A stretch of 34,602 nucleotides of DNA, from positions 1 to 34,602 of the forward strand of contig JAUIEZ010000044.1 in the NCBI GenBank assembly GCA_030429665.1. Direction: 5' to 3'. A program made the position numbers and the translations under genes. This DNA comes from Gammaproteobacteria bacterium. GTDB lineage: Bacteria > Pseudomonadota > Gammaproteobacteria > Arenicellales > CAJQKF01. Each line of letters opens with the position of its first letter. Position 1 is the stretch's first letter. The notes under the pieces were generated by a model, which saw only the letters and a program-made list of their open reading frames with translations, ran no database searches and was not told the DNA's origin. Shown piece after piece: positions 27,379 to 34,602 of this stretch.

Positions 27379-27993
27379 TTATTCGCGGCCCGCGATCATT
27401 GCCTCGTACCGCGAAACGTCCTCCGGGGCATTGAGATTGACGAAAGCATCGGCGCATCCCGCGTAGTCGGCGCGGACCAGCCCGACCGACTCCAGGAACC
27501 GGTCGATCTTTCTGCCGCCAGCGGCGAGATACGCCTCGAGCGGCGTTTGCAACTCTCGACGAAAAGCGCAAAACGTCGGCTGCAGTCGCTCGCCGTCGAA
27601 CGGACAGGCAGTCGGTTTTCCCGCCGAATCAGCGGCGCAAACGAGCTTCTCGACGAGATCGACCGGCATCACGGGTGCGTCGCAGGGCACGCTCACCAGC
27701 CAGGGCGTGGAGCATACCCGCAGCGCCGCCAGAACGCCGGCCAACGGTCCGTCGAACGTGTCGGCGTCGTCGGCCACGACCGGGTACCCCCATGCGCTGT
27801 ACGCCGTCCGGTTTCTGTTCGCACTGATGACCACGGCATGCACCTGCGGTCGAAGTCGCTCCATCACGTGGTCGATCAGCGGGCGCCCGGCGACCGCGTG
27901 CAGGCCCTTGTCCACGCCACCGAGACGACGCGCCAGTCCACCGCACAGGATCAGCCCCGTCACGTCTTTGTCGCTTTCGTTCGTTGCGTCCAT
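27379..27993 (-). CDS. mobA: Molybdenum cofactor guanylyltransferase
   Basis: A 204-residue MobA, which joins GMP to molybdopterin to make the bis-MGD cofactor of DMSO-reductase-family enzymes. The nucleotide loop is LILCGGLARRLGGVDKGL, with Cys replacing the usual Ala in LAGG. Asn58 in SANRN and the metal Asp in VSVPCDAPVMP follow the family pattern, and QPTFCAFRREL is the usual late block. Length is normal. It stands alone, with no mobB or moa genes nearby, and is divergent from bamC across 227 bp. It implies molybdoenzymes elsewhere in the genome. Confidence 0.94.
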   Translation of the reverse strand: MDATNESDKDVTGLILCGGLARRLGGVDKGLHAVAGRPLIDHVMERLRPQVHAVVISANRNRTAYSAWGYPVVADDADTFDGPLAGVLAALRVCSTPWLVSVPCDAPVMPVDLVEKLVCAADSAGKPTACPFDGERLQPTFCAFRRELQTPLEAYLAAGGRKIDRFLESVGLVRADYAGCADAFVNLNAPEDVSRYEAMIAGRE

Positions 27994-28056
27994 TTCAGTT
28001 AAGGTATCGTTAATGTTTTCGAGGTACGGTTAGTCGTCTGAAGGCAAAATCATCGT

Positions 28057-28078
28057 CGGCGGGACGCAGCGACCGCCG
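28057..28078. repeat. Hairpin repeat, copy A (mobA-bamC intergenic)
   Basis: CGGCGGGACGCAG followed by CGACCGCCG folds as a GC stem with an ACGCAG-containing loop. A near-identical copy, with one substitution and one extra C, lies at 32583-32606 in another intergenic region. Confidence 0.45.
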
Positions 28079-28086
28079 TTAGACGC

Positions 28087-28092
28087 TATAAT
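28087..28092 (+). promoter_or_regulatory. Candidate -10 element upstream of bamC
   Basis: A perfect TATAAT lies 129 bp before the bamC ATG. The -35 region is poor. It would give a leader long enough to contain a 27-codon upstream reading frame. Confidence 0.45.
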
Positions 28093-28140
28093 CGGGCCTG
28101 ATCAACTACCCGGGATAGGTCCACCCGTGGCACGCGGGTC

Positions 28141-28224
28141 ATGACCGACGGCCATCGCTCATGCTCGAGGCCCTTCAGCGTCGATTCAACCGGGTTTGTC
28201 TACACCGGATCCAGGTCCCAATGA
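28141..28224 (+). CDS. Possible 27-residue upstream ORF coupled to bamC
   Basis: An ATG at 28141 opens a 27-codon frame (MTDGHRSCSRPFSV...) whose TGA overlaps the bamC ATG exactly as ATGA. It has no strong Shine-Dalgarno and no recognisable product. The perfect palindrome GGTCATGACC spans its start codon. It could be a leader peptide for translational coupling or a chance frame. Confidence 0.25.
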   Translation: MTDGHRSCSRPFSVDSTGFVYTGSRSQ

Positions 28225-29342
28225 ACAACTTCCTCCCGATCTTAACCCAGATCCCCGCCCGGCTTGCAGCCGGAGTCTGTCTCGTTATCGTCGCTGGCTG
28301 CAGCGTGCTGGAACCGCCCGACGACCCCGCCTACCAACGCGCCGAACAAACGCGCAACCTCGAACTGCCGCCCGATCTGACGTCGCCCGAAGGGCGTAGC
28401 GGCGTGCCCGAGGTGGTTGCCGCGGAGGCCAGCGCCGGCGACCTCGAGGGCTTCGAGCAGTTCAAGCAGTTCGAGCAGTGGGAGGAGTTCGAAAAATACC
28501 GTCAGTGGAAGGCACAGGCCGGTTCGGAAGAGAAGCTCGATTTCGAAGCTTTCGTCGAAGCCCGACGCGCGGTGCGAGAGCAAGGCAGCGACGGTGCGGG
28601 CGTCTCGGTCGAGACCAATGTCGACCAGTCTCGCGACGTGCGCGTGAAGGCCGACGGCGAATCGACCATGAAATACGTCGATGCCGCGCTGACGTCGATG
28701 GGCGTGAATATCCTCGACCGCAATCCGGACAGTTTCCGCTTCGACGTGTCGCTGCCGGAAATCCGCGAGCCCTCCCTGTTTCGCCCCAGCGGGGACCGGT
28801 TCCTGCTCCAGATCTTGCGCGACGGACAGGAAATGCTCGTCACGCTTTCCGATCGCGGCGGCAATCGCGTCACCTCCGAACCGGCCACCCAATTCATGAA
28901 TCGGCTGGCCAGCCAGGTGCGGTTGTCGAAGGTACGCCTGGAACTCGAGGAGCGGGTCGTCCAACCGCGCAATCGGCGCGGCACGGTGCGCACCACCGAA
29001 ACCGGTCACATCGAACTCGACCTGGCCGACAGCAGCGAACGCGTCTGGAGCCAGGTCGACTACGTCATCGACCAGATCGGCTTTACGGTGATCGACAGGA
29101 ACCCCGACGAACAGACATTCCTGATTCGATACCTTCGCGACGACCAGGTGCCGGAGGAGCGCACCGGGCTCGAGAAGCTCGCATTCTGGAAGGACGACCA
29201 GACGATCGCGCAAGGCGCCGACATCTACATCGTCCGGATTCAGGAGGCCGGCGCAGGCAGCACGTTGAGCGTCGTCAGCGGCGACGGCCAGCCGAGCGAG
29301 ACCGCCGACACCATCCTCGAATTGCTCCGGGACAAGCTCTAG
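28221..29342 (+). CDS. bamC: Outer membrane assembly lipoprotein BamC
   Basis: A 373-residue BamC (NlpB/DapX) homologue, an accessory of the BAM machine that inserts beta-barrel proteins in the outer membrane. The lipobox is VAGC with Cys27. The unstructured N-terminal stretch has the DPAYQRAEQTRNLELPPDL motif (residues 35-53) that in E. coli BamC contacts BamD. Two helix-grip domains follow (about 163-265 and 275-373: LDRNPDSFRFDV, IDRNPDEQTFLIRY). Between them and the N-terminus is an unusual (aromatic-x-x)7 repeat at residues 78-98. Unlike the enterobacterial dapA-bamC arrangement, no dapA is upstream. Start at MNNFLPIL gives a proper signal peptide. Confidence 0.94.
   Translation: MNNFLPILTQIPARLAAGVCLVIVAGCSVLEPPDDPAYQRAEQTRNLELPPDLTSPEGRSGVPEVVAAEASAGDLEGFEQFKQFEQWEEFEKYRQWKAQAGSEEKLDFEAFVEARRAVREQGSDGAGVSVETNVDQSRDVRVKADGESTMKYVDAALTSMGVNILDRNPDSFRFDVSLPEIREPSLFRPSGDRFLLQILRDGQEMLVTLSDRGGNRVTSEPATQFMNRLASQVRLSKVRLELEERVVQPRNRRGTVRTTETGHIELDLADSSERVWSQVDYVIDQIGFTVIDRNPDEQTFLIRYLRDDQVPEERTGLEKLAFWKDDQTIAQGADIYIVRIQEAGAGSTLSVVSGDGQPSETADTILELLRDKL
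28452..28514 (+). repeat. (Aromatic-x-x)7 tripeptide repeat in BamC
   Basis: Residues 78-98 read FEQ FKQ FEQ WEE FEK YRQ WKA: an aromatic at every third position, separated by Glu, Gln, Lys or Arg. The convergent small lipoprotein carries a matching array ending in the same W-F-Y-W order. Confidence 0.9.
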
Positions 29343-29357
29343 CCTTGTCGTGAAAGA

Positions 29358-29377
29358 CCGGGGTTCGAGAACCCCGG
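29358..29377. terminator. Bidirectional terminator between bamC and the small lipoprotein
   Basis: CCGGGGTTC-GA-GAACCCCGG is a perfect 9-bp inverted repeat (8-bp stem, 4-base loop in practice) in the 80-bp gap between convergent genes. On the minus strand it is followed by TCTTTC, a short U-rich run; on the plus strand no run is seen. Confidence 0.65.
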
Positions 29378-29422
29378 CGAGAGATTATCGGCCCGGCGCG
29401 ACGTCGCTCGCCGCCGATTGGA

Positions 29423-29725
29423 TCAGGAACCCGCCTCCGGCGTCGTTTCCTGTGTCTGCTCGGCCTTCCACTTCTGATATTCCTTGAACTCCCGCCAGCG
29501 TCTCCATTCCTGGTACTCCTGGTACTCGGCGTCACCCACCACGGGTTCCGACGCCTGGGTCTCGGCGGGTTTGCCGCGCAGCAGCTTATAAAGGGAAATT
29601 TCGTGCTCCTGGCCGTAGTGCTTGCGCCCGGAGACACTCGGGCCCGGGTTGGCCGCAGGCGGCCCGTCGGACGCACAACCGACGAGCACGAGAACACCAG
29701 CCAAGGCGAAAACAGGAAGTCGCAT
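29423..29725 (-). CDS. Small lipoprotein with BamC-like aromatic tripeptide repeat
   Basis: A 100-residue predicted lipoprotein, not assignable to a named family. The signal MRLPVFALAGVLVLVGC ends in lipobox LVGC with Cys17. A polar Gly/Pro segment and HYGQEHEISLYKLLRGKP follow. Residues 68-88 form YQE YQE WRR WRE FKE YQK WKA, then a polar tail. The ATG at 29725 sits directly before the signal; a GTG four codons earlier is possible. It is convergent with bamC across a strong hairpin. Because BamC has a matching repeat, a role in the envelope near the BAM complex, or binding the same partner, is conceivable; this is inference. Confidence 0.82.
   Translation of the reverse strand: MRLPVFALAGVLVLVGCASDGPPAANPGPSVSGRKHYGQEHEISLYKLLRGKPAETQASEPVVGDAEYQEYQEWRRWREFKEYQKWKAEQTQETTPEAGS
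29462..29524 (-). repeat. (Aromatic-x-x)7 tripeptide repeat in the small lipoprotein
   Basis: Seven consecutive triplets, each starting with Tyr, Trp or Phe, end in WKA as in BamC residues 78-98. The two codon-level sequences are on opposite strands and differ, so the likeness is at protein level. Confidence 0.9.
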
Positions 29726-29896
29726 CGTTGAAACCACCGATTCGTGTCAAACCGTAGTACGTGGATCGCATTGGGGCGCCGTGGACGTAGCCTTCGTTGA
29801 AATCCACTCAGTCGTACGATTCTATCACTGCGCGCGGGAGCGACGCATCGTGCGAATGGCGAAATGTTACCGACCGGCAATCGGTCGCGATCGCCG

Positions 29897-31822
29897 TCAA
29901 GCGGTTTCCATCCACGGCGCCAATGCCTCGAGCAGCGGTCCGATGTGCGACACGTACCGCCGCCAACGCCGGCGGCTTCCGCCATGCAATGGTTGGCGAA
30001 CCTGCCAGGCGCTCAGCGTCCGCACTTCCCGCGCGTGCTCGTGGAACGAAAGGACGCGTTCGTCCCATGCCAGACCCAGGTGGTCGAGAGTCGCCTCGAG
30101 GACCGTGCGCGGGTCGGCAGTGAGCGCCTCGTAGTCGATAGTCAGAAAGTCGACCCGGGGATGGTCGCGCCAGTGGTCCATCATGTCCCGGTAGATGGCA
30201 TATACCGCCGCGAGGTCTTCGAACGCATACGTGTAGTCCAGCCCTCGCGGAAAATAGTTGAACCAGGCCGACAGGCAGGTATCCGCCGGGTCGCGCCGGC
30301 AATGAATGATTCGCGCGCGGGGGAAAAGCATGCGTACGAGACCGAGATGGAAGAAGTTGTACGGCATCTTGTCGCTGACGCGCGTGACTCCGTCGCCGGG
30401 GGCCGTCTCCCGTAGGGCAGCGAGGTAGTCGATTGCCAGGGCCGACACCGTCTCACCCGTCAACTCCCGTACGCATTCCGGGTACGGCGTGCTCACGCCG
30501 GATGACGCCGATTCGAGCTCGGCGATCAATCGGTTGACCAACAGCAGCTCACCGGCCCCATGGAACGCCGGGTGGGCGGAGAGCATTTGTTCCAGCAACG
30601 TCGTGCCGGTGCGCGGCATGCCGACGATGTATACCGGCAGCATCGAATCGTCGCCCTTCAGCACGGGCTCCGAACACCCGTCGAACACGGTCCGGATACG
30701 CGCCGCGTGATCCCCCAGGGCCACGGTGTCAAACGGTCTTTGGCGCCGGCACTCGGCATTGGCGCGGCGAAAGTGCTCGAACGCGTCGTCGTATCGGCCG
30801 CAATCGTCGAACGCCTTGCCTAGCGCGAAGTCGAGGTGCATGACCGCGTTCGCCGACAGTCGTCGGTCGCGTTGCCTCTCGCGCATGGCATGGATCTCCG
30901 GGTCCTCGCAGTCGTCGAACCGCTTCAGGGCGGCGAGGTGGCGCCAGGGCTCGGTGAACTGGTCGTCTGCCGCCAACGCTTGGCGGAACAACGTTTCGGC
31001 ACCGTCGCGGTCGCCTCGAAGCACCCGCACAAGGCCCAGGTTGCTTAACGTCGCGGCGTGCGATGGCATGTGCGTCAGGACGTTCCCGTAGCTCGATTCC
31101 GCATCCGCCACCCGTCCCTGGCGAAGCTGCAGATTGCCGAGGGTCAGCCAGTCACCCGGGTCCGAGACGCCGCCCGGGGTCTCGGCCAGCACGGCCTCGG
31201 CCTCGTCGACCCGGTTTTGCTGGTCGAGCATCGTCACCAGGGCGCGCCTCGCCCAGAGCGCGCCGGGATCATTCGCAAGCGCCTCGCGATAGCAGGCCTC
31301 GGCCTCCGCCACCCGACCCAGGCCGAGCAGGACGTTTGCGAGATTCATTCGCGTGTCGCTTCTCGTCGCGTCGAGCAACAGGGCGCGTCGATAACTTGCC
31401 ACGGCATCTTCGGCTCGACCTGCCTCGGCCAACAGCGTACCCATGTCGCCGTGGGCGGCGGCGTCGTCGGGACGTCGCTGCAGTAACGCCTGTTGCGCCG
31501 ATACCGCCGTAGTCAAATCGCCACCCGCCCGCGCGGCGGCAGCAAGATTGACCCAGGTCTCGACCCGACCGGGTTCCAGTGTCGTGCAGCGCCTGTAACA
31601 ATCGACGGCCTCGGCGTAGCGTCCGACGGCATGGTTGGCATAGCCGAGGTTGAACAGGATCTGGGCATTGCCGGGCGCCATGGCATCCGCACGCGTCAGA
31701 AGATCACGCCCCGCGGCGGCGTCACCGCCCTGGATCGCACGAACCGCGCGCGCGAACAGATCCTTGACCTTGTTCGGATCAGCGGGTCTGCCGCGCTTTA
31801 CGCCGTGCTTGCGCCTGATCAC
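29897..31822 (-). CDS. TPR-repeat sulfotransferase
   Basis: A 641-residue protein. Residues about 15-330 are tetratricopeptide repeats (for example AQILFNLGYANHAVGRYAEA as positions 31601-31660, and later TLSNLGLVRVLRGDRDGA). Residues 395-641 are a PAPS-dependent sulfotransferase with the 5'-phosphosulfate loop GMPRTGTT (401-408) and the 3'-phosphate block CRRDPADTCLSAWFNYF. The architecture recalls eukaryotic-like tyrosylprotein sulfotransferases with an added protein-binding superhelix. Start is GTG at 31822. It follows a 2OG-Fe(II) oxygenase gene by 21 bp, so the two may modify the same molecule. Acceptor unknown; a peptide, lipid or surface glycan are all possible. No signal peptide, hence cytoplasmic. 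Confidence 0.92.
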   Translation of the reverse strand: MIRRKHGVKRGRPADPNKVKDLFARAVRAIQGGDAAAGRDLLTRADAMAPGNAQILFNLGYANHAVGRYAEAVDCYRRCTTLEPGRVETWVNLAAAARAGGDLTTAVSAQQALLQRRPDDAAAHGDMGTLLAEAGRAEDAVASYRRALLLDATRSDTRMNLANVLLGLGRVAEAEACYREALANDPGALWARRALVTMLDQQNRVDEAEAVLAETPGGVSDPGDWLTLGNLQLRQGRVADAESSYGNVLTHMPSHAATLSNLGLVRVLRGDRDGAETLFRQALAADDQFTEPWRHLAALKRFDDCEDPEIHAMRERQRDRRLSANAVMHLDFALGKAFDDCGRYDDAFEHFRRANAECRRQRPFDTVALGDHAARIRTVFDGCSEPVLKGDDSMLPVYIVGMPRTGTTLLEQMLSAHPAFHGAGELLLVNRLIAELESASSGVSTPYPECVRELTGETVSALAIDYLAALRETAPGDGVTRVSDKMPYNFFHLGLVRMLFPRARIIHCRRDPADTCLSAWFNYFPRGLDYTYAFEDLAAVYAIYRDMMDHWRDHPRVDFLTIDYEALTADPRTVLEATLDHLGLAWDERVLSFHEHAREVRTLSAWQVRQPLHGGSRRRWRRYVSHIGPLLEALAPWMETA

Positions 31823-31843
31823 GTTGAAGCTACCCGGCCTCGA

Positions 31844-32545
31844 TCAGGCAAACGAGTAGCCGTAACGCAGCTCCGACTCGCCGAAGACCTGAGCGTGGAA
31901 GGAAACGATTACGCGATCCTGCTCGCCCTTGTAGGGGAAGACCATGTGTTTCAGGTGGGCGGGAAAAATGACCAGGCGACCGTCTTCCGGAAACGAATCG
32001 AGACTGTGGTCCTGCAAGTAATAGTTGCCGAGATCGCCGTGTCCGCCCGCGGTGTATTCCATGTGGGGGCCGTAGAATCGCGTGATGCCGTTGGGCATGC
32101 CGTTGTCCCCCTTCTGCCCCGGAGAACGGCTGGAGTCGCCGGCACGCACGTAATAGACGCCGGACCATGAGCAGTTGCCGTGAACGTGGGTCTCGTGAAA
32201 TCCGTAGCCATTGGTGATCTGAAACCAGATACCGGTCAGGTTGACGCGAATGTTGCTGGCTTTCTGCCAGTAGGGGCGATTGACCTCGGAGGCGATCTCG
32301 AACACGCCGTCGGTAATGAAGCGCGTCAACTTTTCCAGGGACGGGTGAGAGATCTCCTCGTGCAGGTTGTCGGGGGAGGAATACAAGGCGCCGGCACCGC
32401 CCTCGGGATGCCGAAGCTTGTAGTCGTAAAACAGTTCCAGTAGATCCGGGTTTACCTGTTGGTACTGGCCGAACTTCCTGCTCAGAATGGGCACGGGCCA
32501 GTGGTACGAAATATTAGGATTACGCTTTGGCGCGGCACGAGCCAC
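31844..32545 (-). CDS. Putative 2OG-Fe(II) oxygenase (TIGR02466-like)
   Basis: A 233-residue double-stranded beta-helix protein of the 2OG-FeII_Oxy_5 group. Metal-site region GFHETHVHGNCSWSGVYYV carries His117, His120 and His122; FPAHLKHMVFP gives the distal His200, and DRVIVSF supplies Arg211, suited to bind the 2-oxoglutarate carboxylate. Members probably hydroxylate unknown substrates. Start is GTG at 32545 with GGGGA eight bases upstream. It is immediately upstream of the TPR-sulfotransferase on the same strand; hydroxylation followed by sulfation of one target is an attractive but untested reading. Confidence 0.87.
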   Translation of the reverse strand: MARAAPKRNPNISYHWPVPILSRKFGQYQQVNPDLLELFYDYKLRHPEGGAGALYSSPDNLHEEISHPSLEKLTRFITDGVFEIASEVNRPYWQKASNIRVNLTGIWFQITNGYGFHETHVHGNCSWSGVYYVRAGDSSRSPGQKGDNGMPNGITRFYGPHMEYTAGGHGDLGNYYLQDHSLDSFPEDGRLVIFPAHLKHMVFPYKGEQDRVIVSFHAQVFGESELRYGYSFA

Positions 32546-32580
32546 GATGAATTCCCCGCCGGTCGTCGAGTGTTGTCGGG

Positions 32581-32607
32581 CGCGGCGGGACGCAGTGACC
32601 CGCCGCG
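32581..32607 (-). terminator. Hairpin downstream of the 32663-33169 lipoprotein gene (repeat copy B)
   Basis: CGCGGCGGG (32581-32589), a 9-base loop, and CCCGCCGCG (32599-32607) make a perfect 9-bp stem between the lipoprotein stop and the oxygenase start. No U-run follows. Its core is nearly the same as the 28057-28078 hairpin. Confidence 0.5.
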
Positions 32608-32662
32608 ATGGGTGCCCGATTATATCCCGACCGCCGGTGCCCCCACCAAGCCGTCGTGCCGC

Positions 32663-33169
32663 TCAGTAGATATCGGCCACCGTTCCGAGCACACCGCGAA
32701 TGTCGTCGACATTCACCCGCGTGGCGAATAGCGCGTCGGCTTCCCACTTCGAGCAGCGCAGTCGAATCACCTCGGGCTGGGTCGGGCTGGATAGGTAAAC
32801 ATCGACCTCCGGCTCCACCGGCCCGACATCCTCCGCGAGGTTGAGCGCGCCCGCGAAGATGCCGCCGACGGGCTGCTTGTGGCTCACGCGCGTGATGGAA
32901 AAGGTATCCGGAGCGACGTCGATGCGCGAACCCGTTCCGGCGACCTCCTTGACCTCGAAGGAACAATAGGGGTCGAACTTCGCCAGGTCATCGCTGAGAA
33001 CGGGTTGGCCGTGCTGCACGAAGGATCGTGCCCAGCCTGGTTCGATGGTGAGCGGCCGGCGCAATTCGACCGTGGCCACACTGAGGGAGAATCCACCTAT
33101 CGAGCCGCTGACGGCGCAGCCGCCGACGAGCAGCGAAGCACCGACGGCCAAAAGGATACCAAACTTCAT
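32663..33169 (-). CDS. Hypothetical lipoprotein
   Basis: A 168-residue predicted lipoprotein that I cannot place in a named family. The signal MKFGILLAVGASLLVGGC gives lipobox VGGC with Cys18. The mature protein starts with Gly/Ser (AVSGSIGGFSLSVATVEL) and is mostly beta-strand by pattern, with two Cys (PYCSFEV and RLRCSKWEAD) that might form a disulfide in the periplasm. The sequence LRRPLTIEPGWARSFVQHGQ is suggestive of a small beta-domain. It is 97 bp downstream of a universal stress protein gene on the same strand and ends before a strong hairpin. Confidence 0.85.
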   Translation of the reverse strand: MKFGILLAVGASLLVGGCAVSGSIGGFSLSVATVELRRPLTIEPGWARSFVQHGQPVLSDDLAKFDPYCSFEVKEVAGTGSRIDVAPDTFSITRVSHKQPVGGIFAGALNLAEDVGPVEPEVDVYLSSPTQPEVIRLRCSKWEADALFATRVNVDDIRGVLGTVADIY

Positions 33170-33266
33170 GACAGCCTCCGACTAAACCAGACCGGTACTT
33201 GGACATCCGAAACCTCTCCAGGTTCCGCCTGCCATGACCCGCCCGATCGGTGGCTCTACCGGCGGA

Positions 33267-33695
33267 TCAGGTTCGCACCACCATGACGGAGCACGGCGCG
33301 CCCTGGGCTACCTTGGTACCCACGGAGCCCAACATCGCATCTTGCAGGCGGCCGTGACTGAAACCGCCGACGAGGATCAGGTCCACTTTTCGCTTCTTGG
33401 CTGCCTTGAGCACCTCGTCGGCCCGACGGCCCTCCGAAACGCTGGTGGTGTGCCTGGTGTCGCCAAGCGCCCTTGCGGCGAACTCCTTGAGCTTTGTCTC
33501 GACTTCGCGCTTGGCCGTCGCCTTGGCGTCGGCGGGAAAATACGCGGCCACGATGGGCATGCTGTAGCCCGGGATCACGGTCATTACGTGCAAACTGCAA
33601 CCCAGATCGCGGACGAGCCGCGCAGCGACCTCGAGCAAGGCATTTGCCGCGCGCGGTTGCTGCAGGTCGATCGGTACGAGGATTTTGCTGAACAT
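33267..33695 (-). CDS. Universal stress protein (UspA family)
   Basis: A 142-residue single-domain Usp. The N-terminal strand KILVPIDL carries the conserved Asp, and the ATP-loop region is VGGFSHGRLQDAMLGSVGTK. Compared with the G-2X-G-9X-G-(S/T) motif, the second Gly appears to be Ser, so ATP binding is probable but not certain. It is 17 bp downstream of a fused TRAP permease gene. Usp proteins tied to TRAP systems are known, for example TeaD with TeaABC in Halomonas, where it modulates uptake; the same is inferred here. Confidence 0.92.
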   Translation of the reverse strand: MFSKILVPIDLQQPRAANALLEVAARLVRDLGCSLHVMTVIPGYSMPIVAAYFPADAKATAKREVETKLKEFAARALGDTRHTTSVSEGRRADEVLKAAKKRKVDLILVGGFSHGRLQDAMLGSVGTKVAQGAPCSVMVVRT

Positions 33696-33712
33696 GACGG
33701 GTCTCTCCCTGT

Positions 33713-34602
33713 TTAGGCGGCAGCCGGGGACGTCGCGCCCTGGGTTTTCCGGCGCCCGAGTTGCAACCAGGCAACGAGGGCGAGGAGCAGCAGCGCGGGG
33801 ATGAACATGATCTGTTTCGGAGGACGGTCGGCAATGCGCTCGACGTACAGGATCTCCCAGTCGAAGTCGACGCCGAATTCCCGCTGCAGCGTCTCCGCGG
33901 GCGTGCCGAACATCAGGTTGTCAATGAGAACCTTGCCATCCTCCTCGCGAACGAAGAGTCCGGCCGTCTCGACGCGGGCCATGCCATCATCGGAGCCTTC
34001 ACTCATCGGCAGGCGCACCGTCGTCTCGCGGATATCGCCGTCGATGGTTTCGCCGCTTACGCGAAGGCGAAGGAATTGGTCGTCCGGCACTTCGGCGGCG
34101 GCGGCGGCAATCTCGGAGGCCGGTCGCTGCTCGTAGGGCGGGTATACCATGTCCCACCAGAAGCCTGGTCGGAACAGCGTGAATGCGACCAGCAGCAACG
34201 CCACGGACTCCCACAGCCGGCTGCGGGTAAGCCACCAACCCTGTGTCGCCGCGGCAAACATGAGCATGGCGAATATCGCGCCTGCCACGACGATGATGAA
34301 CTCGAACACGCTGTCGATGCCGATCATCAGCAGCTGCGTATTGAATATGAACAGGAACGGCAGGATGGCCGTGCGAATGTCGTAGGCAAACCCCTGGATA
34401 CCGTTCTTGATCGGATCGGCGCCCGAGATGGCCGCCGCCGCGAACGCGGCGAGGCCCACCGGTGGCGTGTCGTCCGCCAGTATCCCGAAATAGAACACGA
34501 ACATGTGAACCGCGATGAGCGGCACCACCAGTCCGTTGTCCGCGGCGAGCGCCACCACCACCGGTGCCATGAGACTCGATACCACGATGTAGTTCGCCGT
34601 GG
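33713..34602 (-). CDS. Fused TRAP transporter permease, C-terminal part (5' end outside window)
   Basis: The C-terminal 296 residues of a fused DctQM permease, of the 4TM/12TM type used by TAXI-TRAP systems. The reading frame stays open to the window edge; the visible start TANYIVVSSLMAPV is an internal DctM segment and the GTG at 34585 is not a true start. Family blocks are GLVVPLIAVHMFVFYFGILAD (positions 34475-34537) with DDTPPVGLAAFAAAAISG and IQGFAYDIRTAILPF. The C-terminal soluble region and last hydrophobic span (PALLLLALVAWLQLG) match the DUF3394 extension. It would import an organic solute with a TAXI binding protein, presumably encoded upstream, beyond the window. Confidence 0.9.
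   Translation of the reverse strand, partial: TANYIVVSSLMAPVVVALAADNGLVVPLIAVHMFVFYFGILADDTPPVGLAAFAAAAISGADPIKNGIQGFAYDIRTAILPFLFIFNTQLLMIGIDSVFEFIIVVAGAIFAMLMFAAATQGWWLTRSRLWESVALLLVAFTLFRPGFWWDMVYPPYEQRPASEIAAAAAEVPDDQFLRLRVSGETIDGDIRETTVRLPMSEGSDDGMARVETAGLFVREEDGKVLIDNLMFGTPAETLQREFGVDFDWEILYVERIADRPPKQIMFIPALLLLALVAWLQLGRRKTQGATSPAAA

Overview
The window is a high-GC chromosomal segment, probably from a free-living, likely marine, heterotrophic gammaproteobacterium. The pointers are bamC (a Bam-complex lipoprotein largely confined to Beta/Gammaproteobacteria), several lipoproteins with clear lipoboxes, TRAP and Liv-type importers, and a 2OG-oxygenase/TPR-sulfotransferase pair of the kind common in marine proteobacteria. 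I see no tRNA, rRNA, CRISPR array, insertion sequence, integrase or phage gene.

Region 1 (1-12532, minus strand) reads as one long operon. In transcription order it holds livH, livM, a branched-chain-type binding protein, livG, a LivF ATPase fused to a Tm-1-like (UPF0261) domain, a TIM-barrel 'PEP hydrolase' family protein, a large flotillin-like protein, a SRPBCC protein, a SRPBCC/quinone-oxidoreductase fusion, a fumarylacetoacetate-hydrolase-family enzyme and an alpha/beta hydrolase cut by the window edge. Most junctions overlap or lie within about 20 bp. The order suggests uptake of an organic acid or acyl/aromatic compound, handling by Tm-1/TIM proteins, membrane scaffolding by the flotillin, then reduction and hydrolysis. 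The substrate is not evident.

Region 2 (12533-16366) is regulatory. A 510-bp divergent intergenic region with inverted repeats precedes a FadR-type GntR regulator, followed by a short diverged TIM-barrel protein. Facing these is a regulator joining the same TIM-barrel fold to a degenerate sigma54-activator AAA domain and a Fis HTH. Region 3 (16456-19271) is a TRAP transporter (dctP, dctQ, dctM) divergent from that regulator. Three members of one TIM-barrel family therefore sit within about 11 kb, next to two import systems.

Region 4 (19306-25904, minus strand) is central carbon metabolism: a periplasmic or lipid-anchored alpha/beta hydrolase, NADP-malic enzyme (maeB), and a biotin-carboxylase alpha subunit - meaB - methylmalonyl-CoA epimerase operon. 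Together they fit propionyl-CoA to succinyl-CoA conversion, with C4 exit to pyruvate through malic enzyme. The carboxyltransferase subunit and the mutase are not in the window.

Region 5 (26005-34602) is a set of housekeeping and accessory genes: an HD phosphohydrolase, a lone cyclic-nucleotide-binding protein, mobA, bamC, a small lipoprotein sharing an unusual aromatic tripeptide repeat with BamC, a 2OG oxygenase and TPR-sulfotransferase pair, a lipoprotein, a universal stress protein, and the C-terminal part of a fused TRAP permease running off the right edge.

The best candidates for something undescribed are the Liv/Tm-1/TIM/flotillin/SRPBCC operon with its two gene fusions, the TIM-degenerate-AAA-Fis regulator, and the shared (aromatic-x-x)7 repeat in BamC and its convergent neighbour.
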